Shown: in pieces, positions 1 through 5,090 of the stretch
How positions within the stretch are numbered: position 1 is the first letter of the stretch
How the letters are laid out: each line of letters begins with the position of its first letter
Assembly (NCBI GenBank): GCA_030149685.1
Contig: JASLGI010000013.1
Location: 1-5,090 of the forward strand
DNA: 5,090 nt
Origin: Bacillaceae bacterium
GTDB lineage: Bacteria; Bacillota; Bacilli; Bacillales_A; Planococcaceae
Reading direction: 5' to 3'
Program-made: the position numbers and the translations under genes
The notes under the pieces: model-generated
Databases searched by the model: none
Told to the model about the DNA's origin: nothing
The model's input: the letters and a program-made list of their open reading frames with translations, nothing else

Positions 1-45
1 GTACAATGTACGATTATTATCGGAATGAAATTTGGAAAGTAAAGG

Positions 46-82
46 AAAAAGGGACATCCGATGAAAATGGATGTCCCTTTTT
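46..82 (-). terminator. Rho-independent terminator of serA, symmetrical
   Basis: A perfect 14-bp inverted repeat (AAAAAGGGACATCC at 46-59 and its complement at 69-82) encloses a 9-nt loop. It begins three bases past the serA stop codon. Read on the minus strand it is a GC-containing stem ending in a U-run, which is a standard intrinsic terminator. Because the arms start with A5 and end with T5, it could also work for plus-strand transcripts entering from the other side, so it may be bidirectional. Positions 1-45 show nothing else I can support. Confidence 0.9.
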
Positions 83-84
83 GA

Positions 85-1674
85 TTATAAGTCGATTGCT
101 TTTACATCTGTAATGTTTGGCATGTCGACGATTTCTTTAATCTCATCCGCTGTTGCAGAGTGGTCGATGCGGAGCACCATAATTGCTTTTCCGCCTTCTT
201 CCGTACGTCCTACTTGCATCGTTGCGATGTTGATGTTCTCAGCGGCTAAGTGTGTACCGACGCGGCCGATCGCACCTGGTTGGTCTTTATGGTAAATGAG
301 GAGCAAGTGACCTTCTGGGAAGACGTCTACTGCGTAATCATCTACTTGAACGATACGTGAGCCGAGCTTCTCGCCGAGGAATGTTCCTTTCACTTGGCGT
401 GTTTCTTCGTCTGTAACGACTTCAACTGTAATTAAGTTAAGGAATCCTTTTGATTCCGCTGTTTTATGTTCGTTAATATCGATTCCGATACGGCCTGCTA
501 AGTAACGTGAGTTCACATCGTTTACGTGGTTGCCGTAGTTGCGTGATAAAAATCCTTTTAACGTGTTACGTGTTAATGGACGAACGTCAACTTCTGAAAG
601 TTCACCAGCGTATTTAATGTTAATTTGTTGAACTTTTCCTTTTGCTGCGTACGCCATAAATTTACCGAGACGCTCTGTAAGTTCGAAGAAAGGCGCCACT
701 TTTTTAAGTAAGTTCGTCGGAATCGAAGGCATGTTAACTGGGTTGCGAACTGTACCTTCCGTTGCGAACTTAATGACGTCAAGGCTAACGTCTACTGCAA
801 CGCTCTCTTGCGCTTCAACAGTAGAAGCACCTAAGTGAGGTGTCGCGATGACTTGTGGTAAGTCGAGTAATTTGTGACCGACGAATGGCTCTTCAGACAT
901 TACGTCGAGTGCAGCTCCAGCAACTTTTCCGCTTTCAATTGCATCGTACAACGCATCTTCATCGATGATGCCACCTCGTGCACAGTTAATAATACGAACG
1001 CCGTCTTTCATTTTTTTGAAAGCATCTGCGTTGATCATATTACGTGTTGAATCGAGAAGTGGTGTATGGATTGTAATGAAGTCTGCTGCTTCGAGAACTT
1101 CATCTACTGTTCCACCTTTCACACCTAATTTTTGAGCTGTTTCTTCTGTTAGGAATGGGTCGTATGCGATCACATTCATACGTTGACCTTTGGCACGGTG
1201 AGCTACTTCAGCACCGATACGGCCAAGTCCGATAATACCTAATGTTTTATGTTTTAATTCAACACCGATATATTTTTTACGATCCCATTTACCTTCTTGA
1301 AGTGAAGCGTGCGCATGTGGAATACGGCGTGCGAGTGACATGATCATCGCTACGGTATGCTCAGCAGCAGAGTTCGTATTTCCGTCCGGTGCGTTAACGA
1401 CAATAATTCCATTTTCAGTCGCTGCGTCGAGGTCGATGTTATCAACACCAACACCTGCGCGTCCGATAATTTTCAAATTCGGTGCTTTTTCGATCAGTTC
1501 ACGAGTGACTTGTGTTTGACTACGTACGAGAAGTGCGTTTGCGTCTTGAAGTTTTTCAATTAACTCTTCTTCCGTGCTTTCTGTCGCGAAATCGATCTCA
1601 ATATTTTCAGCTTCGCGAAGTGGGTAAATACCTTCCTCGCTTAATGGGTCACTAATAACAACTTTAAATGCCAT
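85..1674 (-). CDS. serA: D-3-phosphoglycerate dehydrogenase (SerA, long form with ACT domain)
   Basis: This cytoplasmic enzyme oxidises 3-phosphoglycerate to 3-phosphohydroxypyruvate with NAD+, the first committed step of serine (and hence glycine and cysteine) synthesis. The protein has 529 residues, close to the roughly 525 of Bacillus SerA. Visible landmarks are [11 protein letters not shown] at 71-81, the Rossmann motif GLGRIG at 149-154 with the adenosine-binding Asp172, catalytic Arg233 (CARGG), Glu262 (SEEP) and His280 (TPHLG), an intervening regulatory domain at about 320-450, and a C-terminal ACT domain at about 455-529 ([12 protein letters not shown] at 462-473). In the family the ACT domain is typically the site of feedback by serine; that is not shown here. 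I chose the ATG at 1672-1674 because AAAGGAG (1685-1691, minus strand) sits 10 nt upstream and [10 protein letters not shown] is the normal N-terminus; an in-frame ATG 16 codons further upstream has no comparable site. The gene appears monocistronic and follows a serine-type T-box leader. Confidence 0.97.
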   Translation of the reverse strand: MAFKVVISDPLSEEGIYPLREAENIEIDFATESTEEELIEKLQDANALLVRSQTQVTRELIEKAPNLKIIGRAGVGVDNIDLDAATENGIIVVNAPDGNTNSAAEHTVAMIMSLARRIPHAHASLQEGKWDRKKYIGVELKHKTLGIIGLGRIGAEVAHRAKGQRMNVIAYDPFLTEETAQKLGVKGGTVDEVLEAADFITIHTPLLDSTRNMINADAFKKMKDGVRIINCARGGIIDEDALYDAIESGKVAGAALDVMSEEPFVGHKLLDLPQVIATPHLGASTVEAQESVAVDVSLDVIKFATEGTVRNPVNMPSIPTNLLKKVAPFFELTERLGKFMAYAAKGKVQQINIKYAGELSEVDVRPLTRNTLKGFLSRNYGNHVNDVNSRYLAGRIGIDINEHKTAESKGFLNLITVEVVTDEETRQVKGTFLGEKLGSRIVQVDDYAVDVFPEGHLLLIYHKDQPGAIGRVGTHLAAENINIATMQVGRTEEGGKAIMVLRIDHSATADEIKEIVDMPNITDVKAIDL

Positions 1675-1682
1675 TGTCCATT

Positions 1683-1691
1683 CTCTCCTTT
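1683..1691 (-). promoter_or_regulatory. Ribosome binding site deciding the serA start
   Basis: The minus strand reads AAAGGAGAG here, complementary to the 16S rRNA tail and about 10 nt before the ATG at 1674. It fixes the start at MAFKVV and argues against the longer reading frame that begins at 1722 inside the leader. Confidence 0.85.
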
Positions 1692-1711
1692 GAAGTAACA
1701 TAATATATAAT

Positions 1712-1733
1712 AAAAAGCTCAACTATCGTTGAA
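1712..1733 (-). other. Weak U-tailed hairpin between the T-box terminator and serA
   Basis: On the minus strand TTCAAC, a GATA loop and GTTGAG form a 6-bp stem including one G-U pair. It is followed by one C and then five Ts. It looks like a small intrinsic terminator, but the stem is short and weak. It lies after the T-box terminator, so any transcript that has read through would meet it before the serA ribosome binding site. Its function is unproven; it may be chance in an AT-rich leader. Confidence 0.25.
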
Positions 1734-1752
1734 AGAGACGATAATTGAAAAT

Positions 1753-1795
1753 AAAAAAAGCCTCTCGTCCCTTACAACTGTAAGGGGCGAAAAGC
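1753..1795 (-). terminator. T-box regulatory terminator
   Basis: On the minus strand a 17-bp stem with one mismatch (1795-1779 pairing with 1776-1760) and a tiny loop is followed by seven Ts (1759-1753). Its 5' arm includes CCCTTA (1786-1781), which can pair instead with TAAGGG (1819-1814) at the start of the T-box element. Terminator and antiterminator are therefore mutually exclusive. This is the expression-platform switch expected when uncharged tRNA stabilises the antiterminator. Confidence 0.93.
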
Positions 1796-2028
1796 ATTGT
1801 ATACGCGGTACCACCCTTATTCGCAACGCTCGATGAAACAGAGCATTGCCTTCATTCAAGTGCGTAACGTGCACAGACGGGACAATCTACTAGAACTCGT
1901 TCGACTGACCGATTCTGGAGCGCTCAATCATTCACGATTCTTACTAGTTTGCACCACCCACTAGCTCTCTGAGAAGAACGATTTGAATGACTCTCTCCAT
2001 CGATATCGTTTGCGATATTCAAAATGTT
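1753..2028 (-). ncRNA. T-box riboswitch leader, serine (AGC) specifier, controlling serA
   Basis: T-box leaders bind a cognate tRNA: the specifier loop reads its anticodon, and an uncharged 3' end pairs with a UGGN bulge to stabilise the antiterminator. The canonical 14-nt element AGGGTGGTACCGCG is exact at 1817-1804. Stem I spans about 2002-1910. Its apical part contains the AGAGAG motif (1970-1965) and a CTAGT/ACTAG stem carrying GGGTGGTGC. Below that, TCATTC (1990-1985) pairs with GAATGA, then GGAG pairs with CTCC (1920-1917). The internal loop between these two helices reads TTG AGC G on its 3' side, so the specifier is AGC (1924-1922) followed by the usual purine. Stem III is an 8-bp hairpin (1848-1841 with 1831-1824). 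The bulge base U (UGGU) can pair with the G discriminator of tRNA-Ser by wobble. A small hairpin (ATATCG, CAAA, CGATAT at 2018-2003) precedes Stem I. Low charged tRNA-Ser should switch serA on. Confidence 0.93.
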
Positions 2029-2034
2029 AAATAT

Positions 2035-2062
2035 AGCATATCACGATTTCAAAAAATGTCAA
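2035..2062 (-). promoter_or_regulatory. serA / T-box leader promoter (sigma-A type, extended -10)
   Basis: The minus strand has a perfect -35 TTGACA (2062-2057), a 16-bp spacer and a -10 TATGCT (2040-2035), preceded by TGA, which gives an extended -10. The predicted start near 2028 places the small hairpin and Stem I of the T-box at the 5' end of the transcript, which is the expected arrangement. Confidence 0.8.
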
Positions 2063-2241
2063 CTATATATTCGTTAATTCAATGAAAAGAGTGTGGAAGT
2101 ATTGTATCCATCGTGTAAACACCGACAATAAGTGAACAATAATAAGATTTTTATTGAAAACGTTCGTGTTTAGAAAAAATATGAATTGTGACGAATTGAC
2201 GAATGTCTGTCGCTTCATGAAGGATCAATCGTTCAGAAAGG
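2063..2241. other. Divergent intergenic region with repeated short words
   Basis: This non-coding stretch lies between the serA promoter and the thioredoxin-gene promoter. No plausible reading frame with a ribosome binding site is visible. It is AT-rich and contains AAAACGTTCG (2157-2166), AATTGTGAC (2184-2192) and two abutting TGACGAA words (2189-2195 and 2197-2203). A third copy overlaps the -35 at 2243-2249. The first two words recur upstream of the cyd-like operon. TGAAAACGTT at 2155-2164 matches the left half of a CcpA cre site, but the right half does not fit. The words may be an operator cluster; their role is unproven. Confidence 0.35.
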
Positions 2242-2271
2242 TTGACGAATAGGCGCTTTCGGTAAGATAAT
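2242..2271 (+). promoter_or_regulatory. Candidate sigma-A promoter of the thioredoxin-like gene
   Basis: TTGACG (2242-2247, 5 of 6 matches) and GATAAT (2266-2271, 5 of 6 matches) are separated by 18 bp. The predicted start is near 2278, leaving a leader of about 30 nt before the ATG at 2310. The -35 overlaps one copy of the TGACGAA word, so a protein bound there could affect polymerase. Confidence 0.65.
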
Positions 2272-2309
2272 GGGAGTAAGCGAAGTGAGAGTAGAGAGGA
2301 GGTTATTAT

Positions 2310-2627
2310 ATGGAAGAATTACAATCAAAAGAGCAGTACGAAACGCTAAAAAATAGCGAGCGTACCGTATTTTTATTTACCGCTGACTGGTGTCCAGATT
2401 GCACAGTGATCGAGCCTTTCTTGCCCGCTTTAGAAGTCGATTATCCGGAGATCACTTTCGTCTCTGTCAATCGCGACGATCATCTATCGATTTGTGAGGA
2501 AGAAGATATATTCGGAATTCCAAGTTTTATCGCTTATAGCGAAGGGAAAGAATATAGTCGTTTTGTGAGCAAAGAACGGAAAACGAGATCGGATATCGAA
2601 CAATTCTTAAACGAATTAGAATGGTAA
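2310..2627 (+). CDS. Small thioredoxin-like protein with a CPDC active site
   Basis: A single thioredoxin fold of 105 residues, the usual length of the family. The redox motif is WCPDC (Trp27, Cys28, Cys31) in the context FTADWCPDC, and the cis-proline is Pro71 in GIPS. It most likely acts as a cytoplasmic thiol-disulfide reductant or exchange protein; the substrate is unknown. There is no signal peptide or membrane segment, so a direct role in cytochrome c maturation outside the membrane is unlikely. The active site differs from classical CGPC, the residue matching the buried Asp26 of E. coli thioredoxin is Leu22, and there is an extra cysteine (Cys62). It resembles the small thioredoxin-like proteins of Bacillus (YtpP/YdbP type), but I cannot choose between them. 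The start is supported by AGGAGG at 2297-2302, 7 nt upstream. It is followed by 190 bp before the cyd-like operon with no convincing terminator, so partial co-transcription is possible. Confidence 0.88.
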   Translation: MEELQSKEQYETLKNSERTVFLFTADWCPDCTVIEPFLPALEVDYPEITFVSVNRDDHLSICEEEDIFGIPSFIAYSEGKEYSRFVSKERKTRSDIEQFLNELEW

Positions 2628-2679
2628 ATCCTTTTTAATGGAAGAAAAGGTAATGGAATTATAAAATTCAAGCCGTTTT

Positions 2680-2723
2680 TGACGAAAAAAAGCAATTGTG
2701 ACAAAACGTTCGATAGTTCGTCA
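2680..2723. promoter_or_regulatory. Cluster of TGACRAA words upstream of the cyd-like operon
   Basis: TGACGAA occurs at 2680-2686, TGACAAA at 2699-2705, and TGACGAA in inverted orientation at 2717-2723. The last two form an imperfect inverted repeat. The cluster also contains AATTGTGAC (2694-2702) and AAAACGTTCG (2703-2712), both found upstream of the thioredoxin-like gene. TTGTGA is also the half-site of Rex and resembles Fnr half-sites, but no matching second half is present. This is a possible operator; the protein is not identified. Confidence 0.35.
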
Positions 2724-2756
2724 TAGCGACTTAACAATTATTTCGTAATTTCATTC

Positions 2757-2782
2757 GATAATAAGTAATGCATGTGTATAAA
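2757..2782 (+). promoter_or_regulatory. Possible -10 elements for the cyd-like operon
   Basis: GATAAT (2757-2762) and TATAAA (2777-2782) are each good -10 matches, but neither has a good -35 at 16-18 bp. TTAACA at 2731-2736 is 20 bp from the first. A weak, activator-dependent promoter would fit the motif cluster just upstream, but this is inference. Confidence 0.3.
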
Positions 2783-2804
2783 CTTCATCATTTTATCAAA
2801 TATT

Positions 2805-2809
2805 GGAGG
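2805..2809 (+). promoter_or_regulatory. Ribosome binding site deciding the start of the cyd-like subunit I
   Basis: GGAGG (within GGAGGGAG) lies 8 nt before the ATG at 2818. An in-frame TTG at 2803 would overlap the ribosome binding site itself, so the protein should begin MNYPVIEF rather than five codons earlier. Confidence 0.88.
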
Positions 2810-2817
2810 GAGAAATA

Positions 2818-4170
2818 ATGAACTATCCTGTCATCGAATTTCCTTGGTTAGGTAACGGTATGATGATCGCTCTTATCGCGACAATTCACGTTATCGTGAG
2901 TCACGGAATTGCGATCGGTGTTACAGCTTTAATGGTATCATTAGAGTACCGAGGACTAAAAACGAAAAACGAACAGCTCATTGGCGTAGCACGTCGCCTC
3001 AGTAAATGGGTACTCATTATTACAACAACAGTCGGTGCGATGACTGGGGTTGGAATTTGGTTCGTTACATCAGTAATCCAGCCTGACTCAATCGGGTCTT
3101 TATTACGTATTTTCTTCTGGGCTTGGTTCGCAGAATGGATCGTCTTTATCACTGAGGTAGTACTTCTTATCATTTACTACTACACTTGGGACACTTGGAA
3201 AGGCGAAAAACGAAAAATTCACAACCGCATCGGTATGGTACTCGGTGTCTTCGGCTGGTTAACAGCGATGATCATCACTGGTATCTTATCAGCGAAATTA
3301 ACACCAGGAAAGTGGACAGAAACATTATCATTCTGGAACGCATTCTTGAACCCAACGTACGTACCATCACTAGCATTCCGTACATTCATTGCGGTATTGT
3401 TAGCAGTTTCACTCATTTCTTTACCATTGCGCATTATGATCAAAGATGCGAAATTACGTAAAGAAGTGTTCAAAGTATTCAGTGTTTGGAACGCAATTAC
3501 AATTCCAGGTATTTTAATTTCAGGAATTTGGTATTTACTCAGTATTCCAGATGAAGCAGCGGACTTGATCATTTGGGCAACAGGTATGCCTGAAGATCTC
3601 TTCACAATTCTTCATATCGTAGGTTTGGCTTTATTCCTAATCTTCGCATTCTGGATGGCTGTAAAACCAGAGAAAGTTCCAGTTATTTTAACGTTTGCAA
3701 TCTTCATCACATCAATGGCATTCATCGGTGAGTTCGAAGGTATTCGTGAGTCAGTACGTAAACCGTACGTAATCTACAACTACATGTATGCAAACGGAGT
3801 TGCAGCTCAAGACTTAGACAAGTTTAAAGAAGAGGGCTACTTAGCTCACTCAGCAGCATCACCAATTAAAGAAGTTACAGCAGACAACCAGCTTGAAGCT
3901 GGACGCGAGTTATACAAAGGACAATGTATCACTTGTCATACTGTCGACGGATGGCGTACAAAACGTGCCTTCGCAGATCGTCTCGATGGTTGGGATGAAG
4001 AAGGTTTAGCAGGTTACATCGCTACATTGCACGAAACACGTCCATTCATGCCACCATTTGCTGGTACAGATGAAGAGCGCGAAGCGTTAGCTGCGTACTT
4101 AATCAAAGTATCAAACGAAGGTATTGACACAGACTTAACACAAGCAAGTGCAGAGGCAGACAATAAATAA
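2818..4170 (+). CDS. Cytochrome bd-superfamily subunit I (CydA-like) fused to a C-terminal cytochrome c domain
   Basis: A membrane oxygen-reductase subunit of 450 residues. Eight hydrophobic helices are visible (about 15-40, 64-86, 96-122, 138-158, 184-206, 222-242, 262-281, 287-304). Positively charged loops (41-63, 123-137, 207-220, 281-287) all fall on the same side, giving N-out and C-out. Compared with E. coli CydA by eye, His24 matches H19, Glu113 matches E107 (both followed by WD at the same spacing) and Glu311 matches E445 (ESVRKPY against EYGRQPW). These are residues of the diheme oxygen site. The H186 position after the conserved LNP is Phe187, so the heme b558 ligand is missing. 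The loop between helices 6 and 7 is only about 19 residues, so the long quinol-binding Q-loop is absent. Instead of helix 9 there is a class I cytochrome c domain (about 355-433): CITCH at 370-374 binds heme c covalently, and Met411 in MPPF is the likely sixth ligand. This resembles the bd families that lack a quinol site. The electron donor is probably a cytochrome c (inference). Automated annotation may call it cytochrome ubiquinol oxidase subunit I, which would be misleading. Confidence 0.88.
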   Translation: MNYPVIEFPWLGNGMMIALIATIHVIVSHGIAIGVTALMVSLEYRGLKTKNEQLIGVARRLSKWVLIITTTVGAMTGVGIWFVTSVIQPDSIGSLLRIFFWAWFAEWIVFITEVVLLIIYYYTWDTWKGEKRKIHNRIGMVLGVFGWLTAMIITGILSAKLTPGKWTETLSFWNAFLNPTYVPSLAFRTFIAVLLAVSLISLPLRIMIKDAKLRKEVFKVFSVWNAITIPGILISGIWYLLSIPDEAADLIIWATGMPEDLFTILHIVGLALFLIFAFWMAVKPEKVPVILTFAIFITSMAFIGEFEGIRESVRKPYVIYNYMYANGVAAQDLDKFKEEGYLAHSAASPIKEVTADNQLEAGRELYKGQCITCHTVDGWRTKRAFADRLDGWDEEGLAGYIATLHETRPFMPPFAGTDEEREALAAYLIKVSNEGIDTDLTQASAEADNK

Positions 4171-4173
4171 GCC

Positions 4174-4183
4174 GGAAGGAGGT
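4174..4183 (+). promoter_or_regulatory. Strong ribosome binding site for a GTG start
   Basis: GGAAGGAGGT is a near-perfect Shine-Dalgarno sequence, ending 8 nt before GTG at 4192. It lies in the 21-nt gap after the subunit I stop codon. The next in-frame ATG is about 57 codons later, inside a conserved region, so the GTG is the start and the two genes are translationally adjacent in one operon. Confidence 0.85.
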
Positions 4184-4191
4184 AGTGACAA

Positions 4192-5090
4192 GTGATTTTA
4201 CAAGCAATTTCTACAAACTTAATTCCTGAGGATATTAGTTTAGCAATCCCAGGTAACCTTGGATTCTTCGAGTTTCTTATTGTATTCAGTTTCGCGTTAC
4301 ACATTTTGTTCGTAAACATTACAGTAGGATCTTCAGTTCTCGCAGTATTCCAAGAAATTAAAGGTATGTCTAAAAAGAACAAACAAATCGACGAGGTTGC
4401 TCACCAACTCGCAAACCATACGTCAATCATGAAAAGTATCGCGGTCGTACTCGGTATCGCGCCATTACTTTTAATCAGTGTTATTTACACGCAGTACTTC
4501 TACTCATCAACGAACTTGATCGGTAAAGCGTGGTTATCACTTCTCGGAATTTTAATTGTAGCCTTCCTTATTCTCTACCTTTACAAATTCTCATGGGAGA
4601 AAATGCAAGGTGGAAAGAAAGGTTTACACGTTTTAATCGGGGCAGTAGGAAGTATCATGTTACTCTTCGTACCATTGATCTTCATCGTTAACGTCGTATC
4701 GATGTTATACCCTGAAATGTGGGCAGGTTCGAAAGGATTCTTCCATTCATTAACGTACTACCCACAAATTTGGCAACGTTACATTCACTTTATTTTAGCG
4801 AGTTTCGCAGGAGCTGGTATTTACCTTTACTTCTGGAACCGTCGTTTAGACCGTAAAGTGGATAACATGTCACCTGATGAAATGTCATCGGAAGAAAAGA
4901 AAGAAAACAAAGAAATTCAAAAACGCGCGAAAAAAGTTGGAGCTACAACAGTTATGATCACAACTGCACTTCAACTCGTAGCGGGTACAGCTTTACTCAT
5001 GAGCTTCGAAAAAGAAATCATGATGCTTTACATGGGAGAAGACATGTTATTGACGACACTCTTAATGTCATCAATCCTTCTCACACTCGT
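4192..5090 (+). CDS. Second CydA-type subunit of the bd-like oxidase (partial, runs off the window)
   Basis: An open frame of 299 codons continues past the end of the window. It starts at GTG with a strong ribosome binding site, 21 nt after subunit I. It is a polytopic membrane protein with helices at about 25-53, 83-103, 113-133, 147-172, 197-215, 249-270 and one beginning near 285. It does not read like CydB. The first helix HILFVNITVG (37-46) matches HFLFVPLTLG of E. coli CydA, making His37 the H19 counterpart. His199 in RYIHF lies eight residues after Pro191, exactly as H186 lies eight after the LNP proline. Helix 3 has no acidic residue: Ala124 sits where E107 would be, judged by the distance to Trp135. 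It is therefore a CydA paralogue likely to have lost the catalytic acids while possibly keeping a b-type heme ligand. The charged loop 216-248 (many K and E) is predicted cytoplasmic and is longer than usual. Likely role: partner subunit of the upstream gene product in a heterodimer. The missing C-terminus leaves the other heme ligands unknown. Confidence 0.82.
   Translation, partial: MILQAISTNLIPEDISLAIPGNLGFFEFLIVFSFALHILFVNITVGSSVLAVFQEIKGMSKKNKQIDEVAHQLANHTSIMKSIAVVLGIAPLLLISVIYTQYFYSSTNLIGKAWLSLLGILIVAFLILYLYKFSWEKMQGGKKGLHVLIGAVGSIMLLFVPLIFIVNVVSMLYPEMWAGSKGFFHSLTYYPQIWQRYIHFILASFAGAGIYLYFWNRRLDRKVDNMSPDEMSSEEKKENKEIQKRAKKVGATTVMITTALQLVAGTALLMSFEKEIMMLYMGEDMLLTTLLMSSILLTL

Noticed and set aside
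1675..1722. Longer SerA beginning MSFLLYIMLLQ
   Set aside because: The extra 16 residues come from the leader, have no good ribosome binding site, and do not fit the family N-terminus.
1917..1919. UCC as the T-box specifier
   Set aside because: These bases are needed in the CTCC/GGAG helix under the loop; AGC is the triplet in the unpaired internal loop. Both encode serine, so the amino-acid call is unchanged.
2155..2168. CcpA cre site
   Set aside because: TGAAAACGTT fits the left half and core, but the last three conserved positions of the right half are wrong; the copy at 2703-2712 fits worse.
2154..2182. Another plus-strand promoter (TTGAAA with AAATAT)
   Set aside because: The -10 matches consensus at only about half its positions, and a better promoter lies at 2242-2271.
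2630..2652. Terminator after the thioredoxin-like gene
   Set aside because: CCTTTT...AAAAGG makes a short AT-rich stem with no following T-run.
2696..2714. Full Rex or Fnr operator (TTGTGA with an inverted partner)
   Set aside because: Only the left half is present; the bases where TCACAA should be do not match. The same holds at 2186-2203.
2803..2817. TTG start extending the cyd-like subunit I by five residues
   Set aside because: The TTG abuts the GGAGG and the extra codons would be the ribosome binding site itself; ATG at 2818 has ideal spacing.
2901..4382. Minus-strand and alternate-frame open frames within the oxidase genes
   Set aside because: They lack ribosome binding sites and protein-like composition, and overlap strongly supported membrane-protein genes; they are shadows.
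4192..5090. Calling the second operon gene CydB by position
   Set aside because: Its sequence matches CydA signatures around H19 and H186 rather than the CydB N-terminus.

Overview
The window looks like a chromosomal segment from a low-to-moderate GC member of the Bacillales (Bacillus-like Firmicutes). The evidence is strong GGAGG-type ribosome binding sites, a T-box leader with the canonical AGGGTGGTACCGCG element, sigma-A-like promoters, and a SerA with Firmicute features. I cannot name the genus. Base composition and codon choice look uniform, and I see no insertion sequence, tRNA, rRNA, CRISPR array or other mobile-element signature.

Layout. Positions 46-82 hold a symmetrical terminator at the end of serA. 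Positions 85-1674 (minus strand) encode D-3-phosphoglycerate dehydrogenase, the first enzyme of serine synthesis. Upstream of it (minus strand, about 2028 down to 1675) is a leader of about 350 nt. It contains a T-box riboswitch whose specifier loop reads AGC (serine), a competing antiterminator and terminator, and an extended -10 promoter at 2035-2062. Positions 2063-2309 form a divergent intergenic region leading to a small cytoplasmic thioredoxin-like protein with a CPDC active site (2310-2627, plus strand). After 190 bp comes a two-gene operon that runs off the window: 2818-4170 and 4192 to beyond 5090.

The operon is the most unusual part. Its first gene encodes a cytochrome bd-superfamily subunit (CydA-like). 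By eye it keeps the active-site residues equivalent to E. coli H19, E107 and E445, but it lacks the quinol-binding Q-loop and the H186 ligand of heme b558. In place of the ninth membrane helix it carries a C-terminal c-type cytochrome domain (CITCH, with MPPF as likely sixth ligand). Its predicted topology puts that domain outside the membrane. The second gene is not a normal CydB. It reads as another CydA paralogue that keeps the H19-like and H186-like histidines but has lost the helix-3 glutamates. Together they suggest an oxygen reductase that takes electrons from a cytochrome c or another non-quinol donor, in a heterodimer of diverged CydA paralogues.

The upstream regions of the thioredoxin gene and of the cyd-like operon share several short words (AAAACGTTCG, AATTGTGAC, repeated TGACGAA). 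This hints, without proving it, at a common regulator. serA appears independent and serine-responsive through tRNA-Ser.
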